Of a DNA stretch of 64,000 bases, positions 1-8,876 are shown in pieces. This DNA comes from Anaerocolumna cellulosilytica (GTDB lineage Bacteria; Bacillota; Clostridia; Lachnospirales; Lachnospiraceae): positions 3,535,501 to 3,599,500 of the forward strand of contig NZ_AP023367.1 of assembly GCF_014218335.1 (NCBI RefSeq). Direction: 5' to 3'. The notes beneath the pieces are model-generated. The model was not told the DNA's origin. It was given only the letters and a program-made list of their open reading frames with translations, and did not search any database. The translations under genes and the position numbers were made by a program. Within the stretch, counting starts at the first letter, position 1. Each line of letters starts with the position of its first letter.

Positions 1-68
1 TTTCTGGCTGCCATAATCGCCGCCATTAATCCTGAGGCTCCCCCACCTACGATTATGACATGATTCAT
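1..68 (-). CDS. NAD(P)/FAD-dependent oxidoreductase, BaiN/HI0933-like (N-terminal fragment)
   Basis: The first 22 or so codons of a gene that runs off the left edge. The translation begins MNHVIIVGGGASGLMAAIMA, a Rossmann dinucleotide-binding start with a GGGASG loop as in the BaiN/HI0933 flavoprotein family. An AGGAG ribosome site lies 6 bases before the ATG. Only the nucleotide-binding loop is visible, so the exact family within the two-dinucleotide-binding flavoproteins is a guess. Confidence 0.7.
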   Translation of the reverse strand, partial: MNHVIIVGGGASGLMAAIMAAR

Positions 69-454
69 AATGCTTCTCCTCTTAACCTTTGATTTATTCT
101 AAATAATATTATTTTTATTCATTTTAATAGATAGAAACCTGAATGTAAACAGGATTAATTTATACTGTACTCGATATTTTGAACGAAAACAGCCAATAAG
201 TCAAGGGTTTATACAGATTTCTTAAGCAATGGAGGCAAGTATAATTCTTATAAAGTAATCTTGCTTGTATACTTTTTTAAGTGCGGTAAGAATAACCCAT
301 AAATTAAATAGAACTGCACACGAACTACTTCGTGTACAGCTCCTATTAATGCCTGTATTCCATATAATTACCTTTATACATTGAATACAATATATAAAGG
401 AACCTAATACTTTTTTTAAGAATTATATATTACTATAATTTAAACTAATAATAA
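69..454. other. Intergenic region with two hairpins downstream of opuAC
   Basis: No coding sequence seen. It holds a stem-loop at 318-335 (ACACGAA/TTCGTGT, loop CTAC, with a flanking CTG/CAG pair) and a weaker AT-rich one at 371-400 (CCTTTATA/TATAAAGG). Either could end opuA transcripts coming from the right, though neither has a clean U-run. It must also contain the promoter of the flavoprotein gene at the left edge; I could not fix its position. Confidence 0.4.
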
Positions 455-1315
455 TTATTTACCAAGCCAGCTGTTTACCTGGCTCTCATTGTTATTCATC
501 CACTCTTTTGCAGTTTCAAGAGGATCTTTTCCGCTTTCTTCAATAGCTCCCATCAGGTCTGATAATACTTCATCTGTAAACGTATACTTTTGAAAGAATT
601 TTGCCGCCTCTGTCTTGTCTTCTTCAAAACCCTTTCTACTATAGATATGGATATTCTCAGCTTCTCCGTAGATTCCTTTGGAATCTTTTAATACCTTTAA
701 ATCCCAGCTAGAAAACATCCAGTGGGGTGTCCATCCGGTTACAACAATAGCTTCGTTATTATTAATCGCTTTTTTTAATGCTGCTGTCATTGCAGGACCA
801 CTGCCGTTGACAAGCTCATAGTCCAAACCATATGCTTCAATGGCTTTTTCCGTTGCAGACATAATTCCGGCTCCGGAGTCAATACCAATAATCTTTCCGC
901 CAAAGGTTTCCTTTTGTTCTATTAGTTCTTCTATGGTATCCGCCTCTACATAGGATGGTACAACAAGACCTATCAAAGCATTTTCATAAGATATTCCCAA
1001 ATCCACAATATCCTTACCATATTTTTCTAAGTATTCCCCATGGGTAACCGGCAGCCAGGTGTCTAAAAATACATCCGTATTACCACTTGCCAAGGAAGTG
1101 AATACCGGTGCTACATCCGCCAACACCATTTCAACTTCATATCCTAACTTCTCTTCCAATATTGCTGCAGCAAGGTTGGTCATGGCAATTCCTTCAGCCC
1201 AGTTAACATATCCAATTTTAATTTTCTTTTCATCTGTCTTGCCCGAGGTAGAACATCCTGTAATTAAACCAGTGGTTAAAACAAGGGCTAAAACAAGTGT
1301 TAAAATTTTTTTCAT
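455..1315 (-). CDS. opuAC: Glycine betaine/proline ABC transporter substrate-binding lipoprotein
   Basis: Extracellular binding protein for a compatible solute such as glycine betaine, feeding the permease and ATPase encoded just upstream. A lipoprotein signal peptide ends in a lipobox (LITGC, Cys at about 21), followed by an OpuAC-type domain beginning KIGYVNWAEGIAMTN and containing aromatic residues of the kind that form the betaine cage (W in VNWAEG, VTGWTPHWMF). At 286 residues it has the normal length for a single-domain OpuAC. It is the third gene of the opuA operon, in the usual order ATPase, permease, binding protein, and a hairpin abuts its ribosome site. Substrate choice among betaine, carnitine and proline is inferred. 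Confidence 0.93.
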   Translation of the reverse strand: MKKILTLVLALVLTTGLITGCSTSGKTDEKKIKIGYVNWAEGIAMTNLAAAILEEKLGYEVEMVLADVAPVFTSLASGNTDVFLDTWLPVTHGEYLEKYGKDIVDLGISYENALIGLVVPSYVEADTIEELIEQKETFGGKIIGIDSGAGIMSATEKAIEAYGLDYELVNGSGPAMTAALKKAINNNEAIVVTGWTPHWMFSSWDLKVLKDSKGIYGEAENIHIYSRKGFEEDKTEAAKFFQKYTFTDEVLSDLMGAIEESGKDPLETAKEWMNNNESQVNSWLGK

Positions 1316-1320
1316 AGTAA

Positions 1321-1359
1321 CTCCAATCTGTGCAAATAAACGCTCCTGCGTTTACGCAC
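1321..1359 (-). promoter_or_regulatory. Hairpin abutting the opuAC ribosome binding site
   Basis: On the minus strand a stem GTGC-GTAAACGC, loop AGGA, GCGTTTA-TTTGCAC (plus-strand arms 1330-1343 and 1348-1359) is followed at once by AGATTGGAG and the opuAC ATG. It may protect or separate the message of the highly needed binding protein from the permease part. It resembles the other SD-abutting hairpins in this window. Confidence 0.5.
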
Positions 1360-1428
1360 CAACATTTTTACCTAGTTACAAGTTAAGTGTGTAAAATTAC
1401 TTATAGTTCACACCAGCTTTTTTATATT

Positions 1429-2271
1429 CTACTGTTTTCTTGATTTTGCAGCTTTGGACTTTCCGATTCCCTGGGTAATTCTATCTAGTATCATAGCCAG
1501 AATCACAACAGCCAGCCCGCCTTCAAAACCATCACCGATTTTCATCTGGGATATACCTTTTAATACGATATCTCCCAATCCGCCTGAACCAATCATAGCA
1601 GATATTACTACCATGGACAGGGATAGCATAATGGTCTGATTAAGACCTGCCAATATGGTTGGCATTGCCAGAGGTATCTGTACTTTAAACAGCATTTGAC
1701 TTGGTGTCGAGCCGAAAGAACGTGAAGCTTCAATAACATCTGCCGGTACCTGCCTTATACCAAGACTCGTAAGTCTTACAATCGGCGGCATTGCAAATAT
1801 TATCGTTGCTACTGCACCCGGTACCGGACCCAAATCAAAAAAGTATACCGCAGGAATCAGATATACAAAGGCCGGCATGGTCTGCATAAAGTCAAGAATC
1901 GGTCTCATGATTTTATTTAAACGGTTGCTTCTGGACATCCATATTCCAAGGGGAATTCCGATGATAAGAGCAATAACCGTTGCTGTCGTAACCAGTGCAA
2001 AAGTTTTCATAGTCAATTTCCATAAATCTATGGAGTATATAATAAGAGAGCCGACTATAGAAAAGATAGCTGTCTTTTTGCCCGCAGTAATATACGCAAG
2101 TATCCCTACTAATAACAACATAATAACAAAAGGTATACCGATATAAATGAATTCAAATCCGTTGATTATTGCTTCAATTGCGGCTTTTATACCGCCGAAA
2201 AAAGGAGACAAATTATTGGTCAGCCAATCCACTCCGCTTTCTACATAATTACCAATAGGCAGTCTATACAT
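1429..2271 (-). CDS. opuAB: Glycine betaine/proline ABC transporter permease
   Basis: Membrane-spanning subunit of the OpuA importer. The 280 residues contain about six or seven hydrophobic segments and a ProW/OpuAB core, with the cytoplasmic coupling region around EASRSFGSTPSQMLFKVQIPLAMP that contacts the ATPase. A hydrophilic N-terminus beginning MYRLPIGNYVESGVDWLTNN is typical of the family. Its start overlaps the end of opuAA by 8 bases, consistent with translational coupling, and opuAC follows 113 bases downstream. Confidence 0.93.
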   Translation of the reverse strand: MYRLPIGNYVESGVDWLTNNLSPFFGGIKAAIEAIINGFEFIYIGIPFVIMLLLVGILAYITAGKKTAIFSIVGSLIIYSIDLWKLTMKTFALVTTATVIALIIGIPLGIWMSRSNRLNKIMRPILDFMQTMPAFVYLIPAVYFFDLGPVPGAVATIIFAMPPIVRLTSLGIRQVPADVIEASRSFGSTPSQMLFKVQIPLAMPTILAGLNQTIMLSLSMVVISAMIGSGGLGDIVLKGISQMKIGDGFEGGLAVVILAMILDRITQGIGKSKAAKSRKQ

Positions 2272-3457
2272 GTTCCTCCTCCTCTCCTAAAATACCTGCA
2301 AGAACAGAAACCTTGAATATAATACCCAAGATTTTACGTTCATCATCTGTTACCACAATGGGATATTTAGAATTTATAAATAGCGGAATCAGTTCTTCAA
2401 TTAGAGTATCCGGAGAGACTACCTGAACATTTTCATCAATGATTTCACTCAGGTCATCTTTATTAGAATTAATAAGTCCCATAGTATCTTCAATTGTAAC
2501 AATGCCTTTTAGAGTCCGCTGTTTATCCACTACAAAAACACTGGATATATTCGCCTCCTTCATCTTTCTGACAGCTACTCTGGCTCCATCCTTGGAAAAA
2601 ACGATGGTTTCCGTAGGCTTCATAATAGATCTGGCTGTTACTACTTTTACGCGGTTAACACCTTGAACAAACTCCCTGACATAGTCATTGGCAGGGTATT
2701 TTAAGATATCTTCCGGTGTTCCAATCTGTACAATAACCCCATCTTTCATAATTGCAATTCGGTCACCTATTTTTAAGGCTTCATCCAAATCATGGGTTAT
2801 AAATATAATTGTTTTATGCATTTTGGTCTGTAAGGATAACAATTCATCCTGCATTTCTTTTCGGATTAAAGGATCTAAGGCACTAAAGGCTTCATCCATC
2901 AACAGAATATCCGGGTCTGTCGCAAGTGCTCTTGCCAAACCTACACGCTGCTGCATACCCCCGCTTAATTCTGAGGGCATTGACTTTTCATATCCTTTTA
3001 AGCCTACAAGCTCTAGCGATTCTACTGCTTTTTGCATCCGAACCTCCTGATTTACACCCTGAATTTCAAGACCGAAAGCTACATTTTCCTCAATGGTTCT
3101 ATGTGGCAGCAATGCAAAATTCTGAAATACCATACCAATTTTTTCTCGCCTGACAGCCCGTAGATTTGCTTTATCACATTCTAATATGTTTTGATTATCA
3201 ATATAGACTTCACCAGAGGTTGGTTCAATCAGACGATTCAGACATCTTATCAGAGTTGACTTCCCACTGCCGGAAAGCCCCATAACGACAAATATTTCTC
3301 CTTCTTCCACTGAAAAATTGGCATTATTAACACCAATTCCATGTTCTGTTTCTTTTAATATTTCTTTTTTACTTTTCCCTTCTTTTAAACGGGTTAAGAC
3401 TTTATGTGGTGTAGGCCCAAAGATTTTATAAAGGTTCTTTATTTCTACTTTCGTCAT
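2264..3457 (-). CDS. opuAA: Glycine betaine/proline ABC transporter ATPase with CBS domains
   Basis: ATPase of the osmoprotectant importer. Walker A (GLSGSGKST, about 60-68), Q-loop FQNFALLPHR, signature LSGGMQQ (164-170) and Walker B ILLMDEA (184-190) are all present. The region from about 280 to 390 forms two CBS motifs; in OpuA systems such CBS pairs sense ionic strength, and in several Firmicutes they bind c-di-AMP. First gene of the operon, preceded by a strong sigma-A promoter about 175 bases upstream. At 397 residues its length is normal. Confidence 0.95.
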   Translation of the reverse strand: MTKVEIKNLYKIFGPTPHKVLTRLKEGKSKKEILKETEHGIGVNNANFSVEEGEIFVVMGLSGSGKSTLIRCLNRLIEPTSGEVYIDNQNILECDKANLRAVRREKIGMVFQNFALLPHRTIEENVAFGLEIQGVNQEVRMQKAVESLELVGLKGYEKSMPSELSGGMQQRVGLARALATDPDILLMDEAFSALDPLIRKEMQDELLSLQTKMHKTIIFITHDLDEALKIGDRIAIMKDGVIVQIGTPEDILKYPANDYVREFVQGVNRVKVVTARSIMKPTETIVFSKDGARVAVRKMKEANISSVFVVDKQRTLKGIVTIEDTMGLINSNKDDLSEIIDENVQVVSPDTLIEELIPLFINSKYPIVVTDDERKILGIIFKVSVLAGILGEEEEHV

Positions 3458-3632
3458 ATCCCACCTTGTATAACTCTGCCATAGCAGGATTATACCTATC
3501 CTTTCCTTTTATTTTGCATCCGGAGTGCCTAATATATCAGTTCTTCCCCTTTGATATTACAAACTCATTTGTACACGCACACAATCAAATACAACAAGCA
3601 ACTTCCATTTTTATTAAAGTTGTTACTTTGAA

Positions 3633-3661
3633 AATATAACATACTCACATATAATTGTCAA
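3633..3661 (-). promoter_or_regulatory. Sigma-A-type promoter of the opuA operon
   Basis: On the minus strand TTGACA (3656-3661), a 17-base spacer and TATATT (3633-3638). The predicted start near 3627 gives a leader of about 170 bases before opuAA, in which I see no defined riboswitch. The rest of the 3458-3885 gap holds only AT-rich sequence and the hairpin at 3800. Confidence 0.75.
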
Positions 3662-3799
3662 GGAAGATACCTGTTTGAGTTTTTAGAAATACCAGTTTTA
3701 TTATCTGAATTACATGTGTTTATAAGGATTATAAAGGAAAATCGCACTTCAAAAATTATTACATAAAACATAATCAAGAAATAAAAGAACGTAGCAAAT

Positions 3800-3840
3800 G
3801 GGAGTCTAAAAGGAGGATATTATCCTCCTTTTAGACTCCC
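3800..3840. terminator. Near-perfect 20-bp inverted repeat
   Basis: Arms 3800-3819 and 3821-3840 match perfectly, starting GGGAGTCTAAAAGGAGGATA on plus. It lies 45 bases beyond the stop of the FtsX-type permease gene, at the end of the 3.9-12.6 kb island, and so probably terminates that operon. There is no clear U-run on either side, so a boundary or mobile-element remnant is also possible. Confidence 0.55.
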
Positions 3841-3885
3841 ATTAACTAAAAAAGTACGCAAACCCTGTGAGAAGTAACAAAACTG

Positions 3886-6342
3886 TCAATATTCTTTTTT
3901 CATTACCACTTTATCGATAATAAGTGGAGTTACAATCGATATGATAAGATAGATAGGTATACAAAGGAATATGGAATAAGCTTTAAACTGATACTTGGTT
4001 AGCCACAGCTGATCCATTATATATCTTAGCGCACTTAGATTAACAACACTACTCACTAGAACAAATGCTATTGAACTAACGATAGTATAGAAAACCCCTT
4101 CCAATATAAGCATCATTTTACGCTGCGATCCTATCATTCCCATTTTATCTAATATAATAAGTTCATCTTTTCTGCTTAATATACTGGTAATAAATACATT
4201 AATATAATTAATAATTCCAATAAGACCCACTAAGATTGCACAAAATACTCCTGGTATTAGAAATGCATTTTTTGCCTCTTCATACTGCTTTTCAAACTCT
4301 AACTTAGATTTAATTCTCATAGCTTCATTTTCATTCTTCACATATTCCGTTAATTTTGACTGAATCTCTCTCAGCTTAGAAGCTGGAACATTAAAGATAT
4401 AACTCATTTTATGTGGTGTCGGGGCTATCTTTAAATATTCTTCACTAGGCAATGCCAATCTAGCAATAAAGTCTAAGGTACCACTTAATTCTGAAAAATT
4501 GCTAATCTTCTTAACTTGTGCAATTACTGTATATGTTTTAACAAATTGATTATCGTAATAGACATCAATATAATCACCTACTTTAAACCTCATAGTACTT
4601 AAATCTGGCTCGTTATAGTCATCCACTTCTATTATTTCAATGATAGAAGTACCTGACTTTAGTACATCTTTGTTCAGTTCTCCATTAATCACTTCAAATT
4701 TAGAAAGCAGGAAGTCATCATAGCCATAAAGATCAATATCATAATCTATATTGTCATATGGTGTATGAAATATATCTTCTTTTACACGTTCAAAACCATT
4801 CAGATCAATGATTCTACCATAAGATTTATCATAGTAAATTGCTCCTGCTTCTTTGATATCCATCGTATTTATATAGTTTATGAAATCCTCATCTACTACA
4901 CTACTACCATTATATTCTGACTTAAAATAATTAACGTGTGCAGCAATAAAATCAGAACTCACAAAGCGGCTCATATAGCTTTCATAATCAAAACCACTAA
5001 CAAAAGTAATCACCAAACTAAGAATTATAGGCATTAGAGACAAAGAAATAATAATTATCAGAAATTGTTTTGGTTTTCTTAGGAGATTAAGCAGTGCTAG
5101 ATTATGAATATGGAGCTTTTTACTGATATCAAATCTTCTTCTTTTTTTTACTCCATTCATGCTTAGAGCTTCTGTTGATGACATTTTATTTGCACATTTG
5201 GCAGGAGTCAGTAAACTAAGATATACCGTAATTACCGTAAATACACCTGCAAAAATAAATATGTATTTATTCATGCTAATTTGAGCATTAATTTCTGTTA
5301 TTTGCATAATAATCGGCAATAATATATTTCCTATCAAGTACCCAAAAAAGAATCCTATCGGTAAAGCTATCCCGGTAAGATACAAACCTTGTTTTATAAT
5401 AAATGCTTTTATTTGCTTTGATGTAAATCCGATTGATCTCAATTGTCCATAAAATTTAATGTTATTAAGTATTGATATGTTAAATACATTAAATATTATC
5501 AAGTATCCTGATAACACAATAAATAGAATAAACGAGAATACAATAACAACTGTTCCACTTTCCAAAAACATATGTTTACTGTATACAGGATTGATTGTGT
5601 AATCTATCCTGTCATTTTCACTATTGTTATAACCACTTTCTATTATTATATCTATAAATTTTTCTGCTAGGTTATTATTATGTTTAAGATTAACAAATAG
5701 AAAGTATATGGCTTTATTTTCGTATATATTGGTAGTATTTATGAAATTATCTGACACAAACACTAATTGTAAATCCTCAAATATATTATACTCATAGACC
5801 CCAGATAAAATAAACTTTTTGTCAAGTACATGCTCTTGAAATGCAATTTTTAATTCTATCTCTGTCCCAATAATAGGCTCGATATCTAATTGTTTTAACA
5901 TGGTAGTACTTAACATGACCTCATTACTTTTCTCCGGGTATCTTCCTTCCATACTACTCATTTTTAGATTTTTATATTCTTTAAAATGCTCAGTCGAAAA
6001 AAAATAAGTAGTAGTAGTAAAATTTGTATTCAATTCCTTATTTTCTATATTTCCCAAACTATAAATGATATGACTCGATTGAATTTTCTTGTTCTGTTTT
6101 AACTTTTCCACCTGATTTAATGTAAGATAATCGAAACTTCCACTATCACTGCTGCCAACCTCTTCAATCATTTGCGATTTGATAGAGGCGTTTATAGATA
6201 AAACCACATTAAATACACAGGTAAATAGGATGCATGTTAGTACAATTCCTGATATTGCAAATAAATTCAGTAATCGATTATTCATTAGATATCTCTGCGT
6301 AAGTTTTCTTAAAACACGTTTGGGATTCTTATCTATTCTCAT
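3886..6342 (-). CDS. ABC transporter permease, FtsX/MacB family
   Basis: Large membrane protein (818 residues) of the FtsX type: an N-terminal TM near residues 23-50, an extracytoplasmic region, three TMs around 265-375, a fourth near 425-450, a second extracytoplasmic region, then three C-terminal TMs. This is the duplicated-FtsX layout of BceB-like and LolE-like permeases in Firmicutes, which often expel or detoxify peptides. Its start overlaps the partner ATPase gene by 4 bases (ATGA). As the last gene of the peptide cluster it may give self-immunity or help in export; that role is inferred from position only. Confidence 0.85.
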   Translation of the reverse strand: MRIDKNPKRVLRKLTQRYLMNNRLLNLFAISGIVLTCILFTCVFNVVLSINASIKSQMIEEVGSSDSGSFDYLTLNQVEKLKQNKKIQSSHIIYSLGNIENKELNTNFTTTTYFFSTEHFKEYKNLKMSSMEGRYPEKSNEVMLSTTMLKQLDIEPIIGTEIELKIAFQEHVLDKKFILSGVYEYNIFEDLQLVFVSDNFINTTNIYENKAIYFLFVNLKHNNNLAEKFIDIIIESGYNNSENDRIDYTINPVYSKHMFLESGTVVIVFSFILFIVLSGYLIIFNVFNISILNNIKFYGQLRSIGFTSKQIKAFIIKQGLYLTGIALPIGFFFGYLIGNILLPIIMQITEINAQISMNKYIFIFAGVFTVITVYLSLLTPAKCANKMSSTEALSMNGVKKRRRFDISKKLHIHNLALLNLLRKPKQFLIIIISLSLMPIILSLVITFVSGFDYESYMSRFVSSDFIAAHVNYFKSEYNGSSVVDEDFINYINTMDIKEAGAIYYDKSYGRIIDLNGFERVKEDIFHTPYDNIDYDIDLYGYDDFLLSKFEVINGELNKDVLKSGTSIIEIIEVDDYNEPDLSTMRFKVGDYIDVYYDNQFVKTYTVIAQVKKISNFSELSGTLDFIARLALPSEEYLKIAPTPHKMSYIFNVPASKLREIQSKLTEYVKNENEAMRIKSKLEFEKQYEEAKNAFLIPGVFCAILVGLIGIINYINVFITSILSRKDELIILDKMGMIGSQRKMMLILEGVFYTIVSSIAFVLVSSVVNLSALRYIMDQLWLTKYQFKAYSIFLCIPIYLIISIVTPLIIDKVVMKKEY

Positions 6343-7013
6343 AAAATTCTATCCTCTATTATTTTACCATCTTCTAATGTAATGACTCGATCAGCTTTGT
6401 TAGCTATATCTAAATCATGCGTTACCATAACAATGGTTTGGTTGAGCTGTTTTGCAACACTCTGTAATAAGGAAATTACCTCCTCCCCTGTCTTCTTATC
6501 CAAATTACCGGTAGGTTCATCCGCAAACAAAATGGTCGGTTTGATAACCAACGCTCTGGCAATTGCTACTCTTTGTTGCTGTCCTCCTGAAAGTGTACTT
6601 GGGAATTCATCGACTTTATCTTCAATTGCTAATAATTCAATCATTTGTTTTAAATACTCTTCATCCGGTATTTTATTATCAAGGGAGAGGGGCAATATAA
6701 TATTCTCCATCACATTAAGCATTGGAAGTAAATTGAAATTTTGAAATATAAATCCTATATGTCTTCTACGAAACTTGGTTAAATCATCCTTACTTAATTT
6801 ATATATATTGATTCCGTTTATATTTACTTCTCCCTCGGCCGGTATTTCAAGCCCTGCCAAAAGATTAAGTAGTGTACTTTTTCCACTACCAGATTTCCCT
6901 ATAATGCATACAAATTGTTTTTGCTCAACAACAAAATCTACTTTATCAACGGCTTTTATAACAGCCTGATTACCGTTATAATATTTTTTTAAATTAACTA
7001 CTTCTAGCATCAT
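6339..7013 (-). CDS. ABC transporter ATP-binding protein, LolD/MacB type
   Basis: ATPase partner of the FtsX-type permease. Walker A GKSGSGKST near residue 40, Q-loop FIFQNFNLLP, signature LSGGQQQR, Walker B ILFADEPTGNLD and the H-loop VTHD are intact; the FADEPTGNLD form is typical of LolD/MacB/BceA ATPases. 224 residues is standard. Two consecutive ATG codons open the gene and no strong ribosome site is visible next to them; a GAAAGGAAAG stretch lies about 30 bases upstream. A 135-base gap separates it from the exporter gene. Confidence 0.9.
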   Translation of the reverse strand: MMLEVVNLKKYYNGNQAVIKAVDKVDFVVEQKQFVCIIGKSGSGKSTLLNLLAGLEIPAEGEVNINGINIYKLSKDDLTKFRRRHIGFIFQNFNLLPMLNVMENIILPLSLDNKIPDEEYLKQMIELLAIEDKVDEFPSTLSGGQQQRVAIARALVIKPTILFADEPTGNLDKKTGEEVISLLQSVAKQLNQTIVMVTHDLDIANKADRVITLEDGKIIEDRIL

Positions 7014-7148
7014 TATTCTATATGTAATATAAATAACATACTTTCCTTTCTAAAAATTTGAAATGAACCACCATACACTACTCAGTATAGCTTAAAATGT
7101 AATTAAAGTAAAAAATTATCCTGAATGATTACAATTCATACACCGATA

Positions 7149-8876
7149 TTATTTCATAGAATACATATGTGAATATATCCCGTTTGGTAAAATGATTAAT
7201 TCCTCATGTGTCCCGCTTTCTACAATAGACCCATCATCAAGTACATATATATAATCAGATAGTTTAGAGATAGAAAGCTTATGTGTAATAATAATAATCG
7301 TCTTATTCGGGCATAACTTTAGAATAGTATTTTCGATTTTTTTAGCAGAGACATTGTCCAACGAAGCTGTAACTTCATCAAATATTATAATTGGTGAATT
7401 CAGTAACAAAGCTCTCGCTAATGCTAGTTTTTGCCTTTGTCCTCCAGATACTGTTACTCCCTTTTCTCCTATCATCGTATCTAACTGATTCGGTAATGCC
7501 ATAATAAAATCATATGCATCCGCCATTTCTAAACATTTTATTACTTCATCCATATCTATTTTTTGTTTCAAAATTAAATTATTTAGAATAGTATCATCGA
7601 ACATTATTACATCTTGCGATACTACTGATATTTTATTCCGCAAATAAGATAAATTAAAATCTTTGATGTTGATTCCATCAATTGTTATTATCCCTGAATT
7701 GATATCCCAAAATCTCATAAGCAGATTGATAAGCGTGGTTTTGCCAGACCCACTTGCACCAATTATATTAGTCACTTTACCGTTTAATGCCTCGAGATTG
7801 ATGTTCATTAAGACTCTCTTGTCTTTATATGCAAAATTAACATTGTGAAAAGTTATATCTCCTTTAAAATCATTTTCTTGAATACCATTATGTTTGGATT
7901 TCGTTGAATGATTCATAAAATTTAGAATTCTATTAATTGATATTTTAGCTTGTTGATATTGGATATAACTTTGACTAATTACACTAATTGGCGATAGCAA
8001 ACGTCCTGAATAGTTTAAAAACATTACAAGTCCTCCAATTGTAATCTTATTCTTCAATACCATATATCCTCCAATACCCAAAACGATAAAATTGGTTAAA
8101 GCATTACAAGCATTGTTAGCTGCATTTGATACTGTCTGCGACACTTCCAGCTTTAAGTCAGATTTCATCAAATTTCTCTCATTACTTAAAAATTTGTGAG
8201 TAAAAAACAGAATACCTTTCATAATGATTACATTTTTTGCATTAGAAAATATCTCTTGTAAAATCGAATAACTTTTTGTATTATTATTAATAAACTCTTC
8301 ATTAATGTTTTTCACATAATCTCCAATTTTCTTCTGTACAAAAAATGTAAGCACTTCAAAAAATAATATTATTAATAATAAAAAAGGTTGAACAAACAAC
8401 AATAATAAAATAAATCCAATCGATGTTAAGACACTTATTATGATACTAGGAAACATTTTTGTTAAAACTGTTTCTAATAATGGTATATCACTATGCATAA
8501 TAGATAACATAAAGCCTGTATTGAGTTCTGTCAGCGACTCACCATCTAATTTAAATAAGTGTTTTAACACAGAAATTCTTAAAGTAACTAATATTTTTTT
8601 ACCAATTTTATCATAAATATAATCTATTGTAACTTGAAGTACATTTAATAACATACTTCCGATCAAATAGCATAATAGATAAAATATCAAATCATTCATT
8701 TGACGATTCACAATAGCTTTATCAAGTACTTGCATCATTACATAAGCAATCGATAAATTAAATAATACTGTTAATATATAAAAGAAAAAGGCTACTAAGT
8801 GGCTCTTTAAATATTTTCTGAAATATTCTATAATAAAATGATATTCTATATTATCCTTCTTTGTATGGCTTCTCAT
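7149..8876 (-). CDS. ABC exporter, fused membrane and ATPase domains (peptide export candidate)
   Basis: A 575-residue half-transporter: an exporter-type six-TM domain (about 20-320) fused to an ATPase with Walker A GASGSGKTT (about 373-381), signature VSGGQRQ and Walker B IIIFDEVTASLD. It has no N-terminal C39 peptidase domain, so leader removal must come from another protein, and the subtilase encoded just upstream is the obvious candidate. I chose the ATG at 8876 because AAAGGAG lies 5 bases before it. The start overlaps the end of the subtilase gene by 26 bases. Export of the mature peptide is inferred from context. Confidence 0.88.
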   Translation of the reverse strand: MRSHTKKDNIEYHFIIEYFRKYLKSHLVAFFFYILTVLFNLSIAYVMMQVLDKAIVNRQMNDLIFYLLCYLIGSMLLNVLQVTIDYIYDKIGKKILVTLRISVLKHLFKLDGESLTELNTGFMLSIMHSDIPLLETVLTKMFPSIIISVLTSIGFILLLLFVQPFLLLIILFFEVLTFFVQKKIGDYVKNINEEFINNNTKSYSILQEIFSNAKNVIIMKGILFFTHKFLSNERNLMKSDLKLEVSQTVSNAANNACNALTNFIVLGIGGYMVLKNKITIGGLVMFLNYSGRLLSPISVISQSYIQYQQAKISINRILNFMNHSTKSKHNGIQENDFKGDITFHNVNFAYKDKRVLMNINLEALNGKVTNIIGASGSGKTTLINLLMRFWDINSGIITIDGINIKDFNLSYLRNKISVVSQDVIMFDDTILNNLILKQKIDMDEVIKCLEMADAYDFIMALPNQLDTMIGEKGVTVSGGQRQKLALARALLLNSPIIIFDEVTASLDNVSAKKIENTILKLCPNKTIIIITHKLSISKLSDYIYVLDDGSIVESGTHEELIILPNGIYSHMYSMK

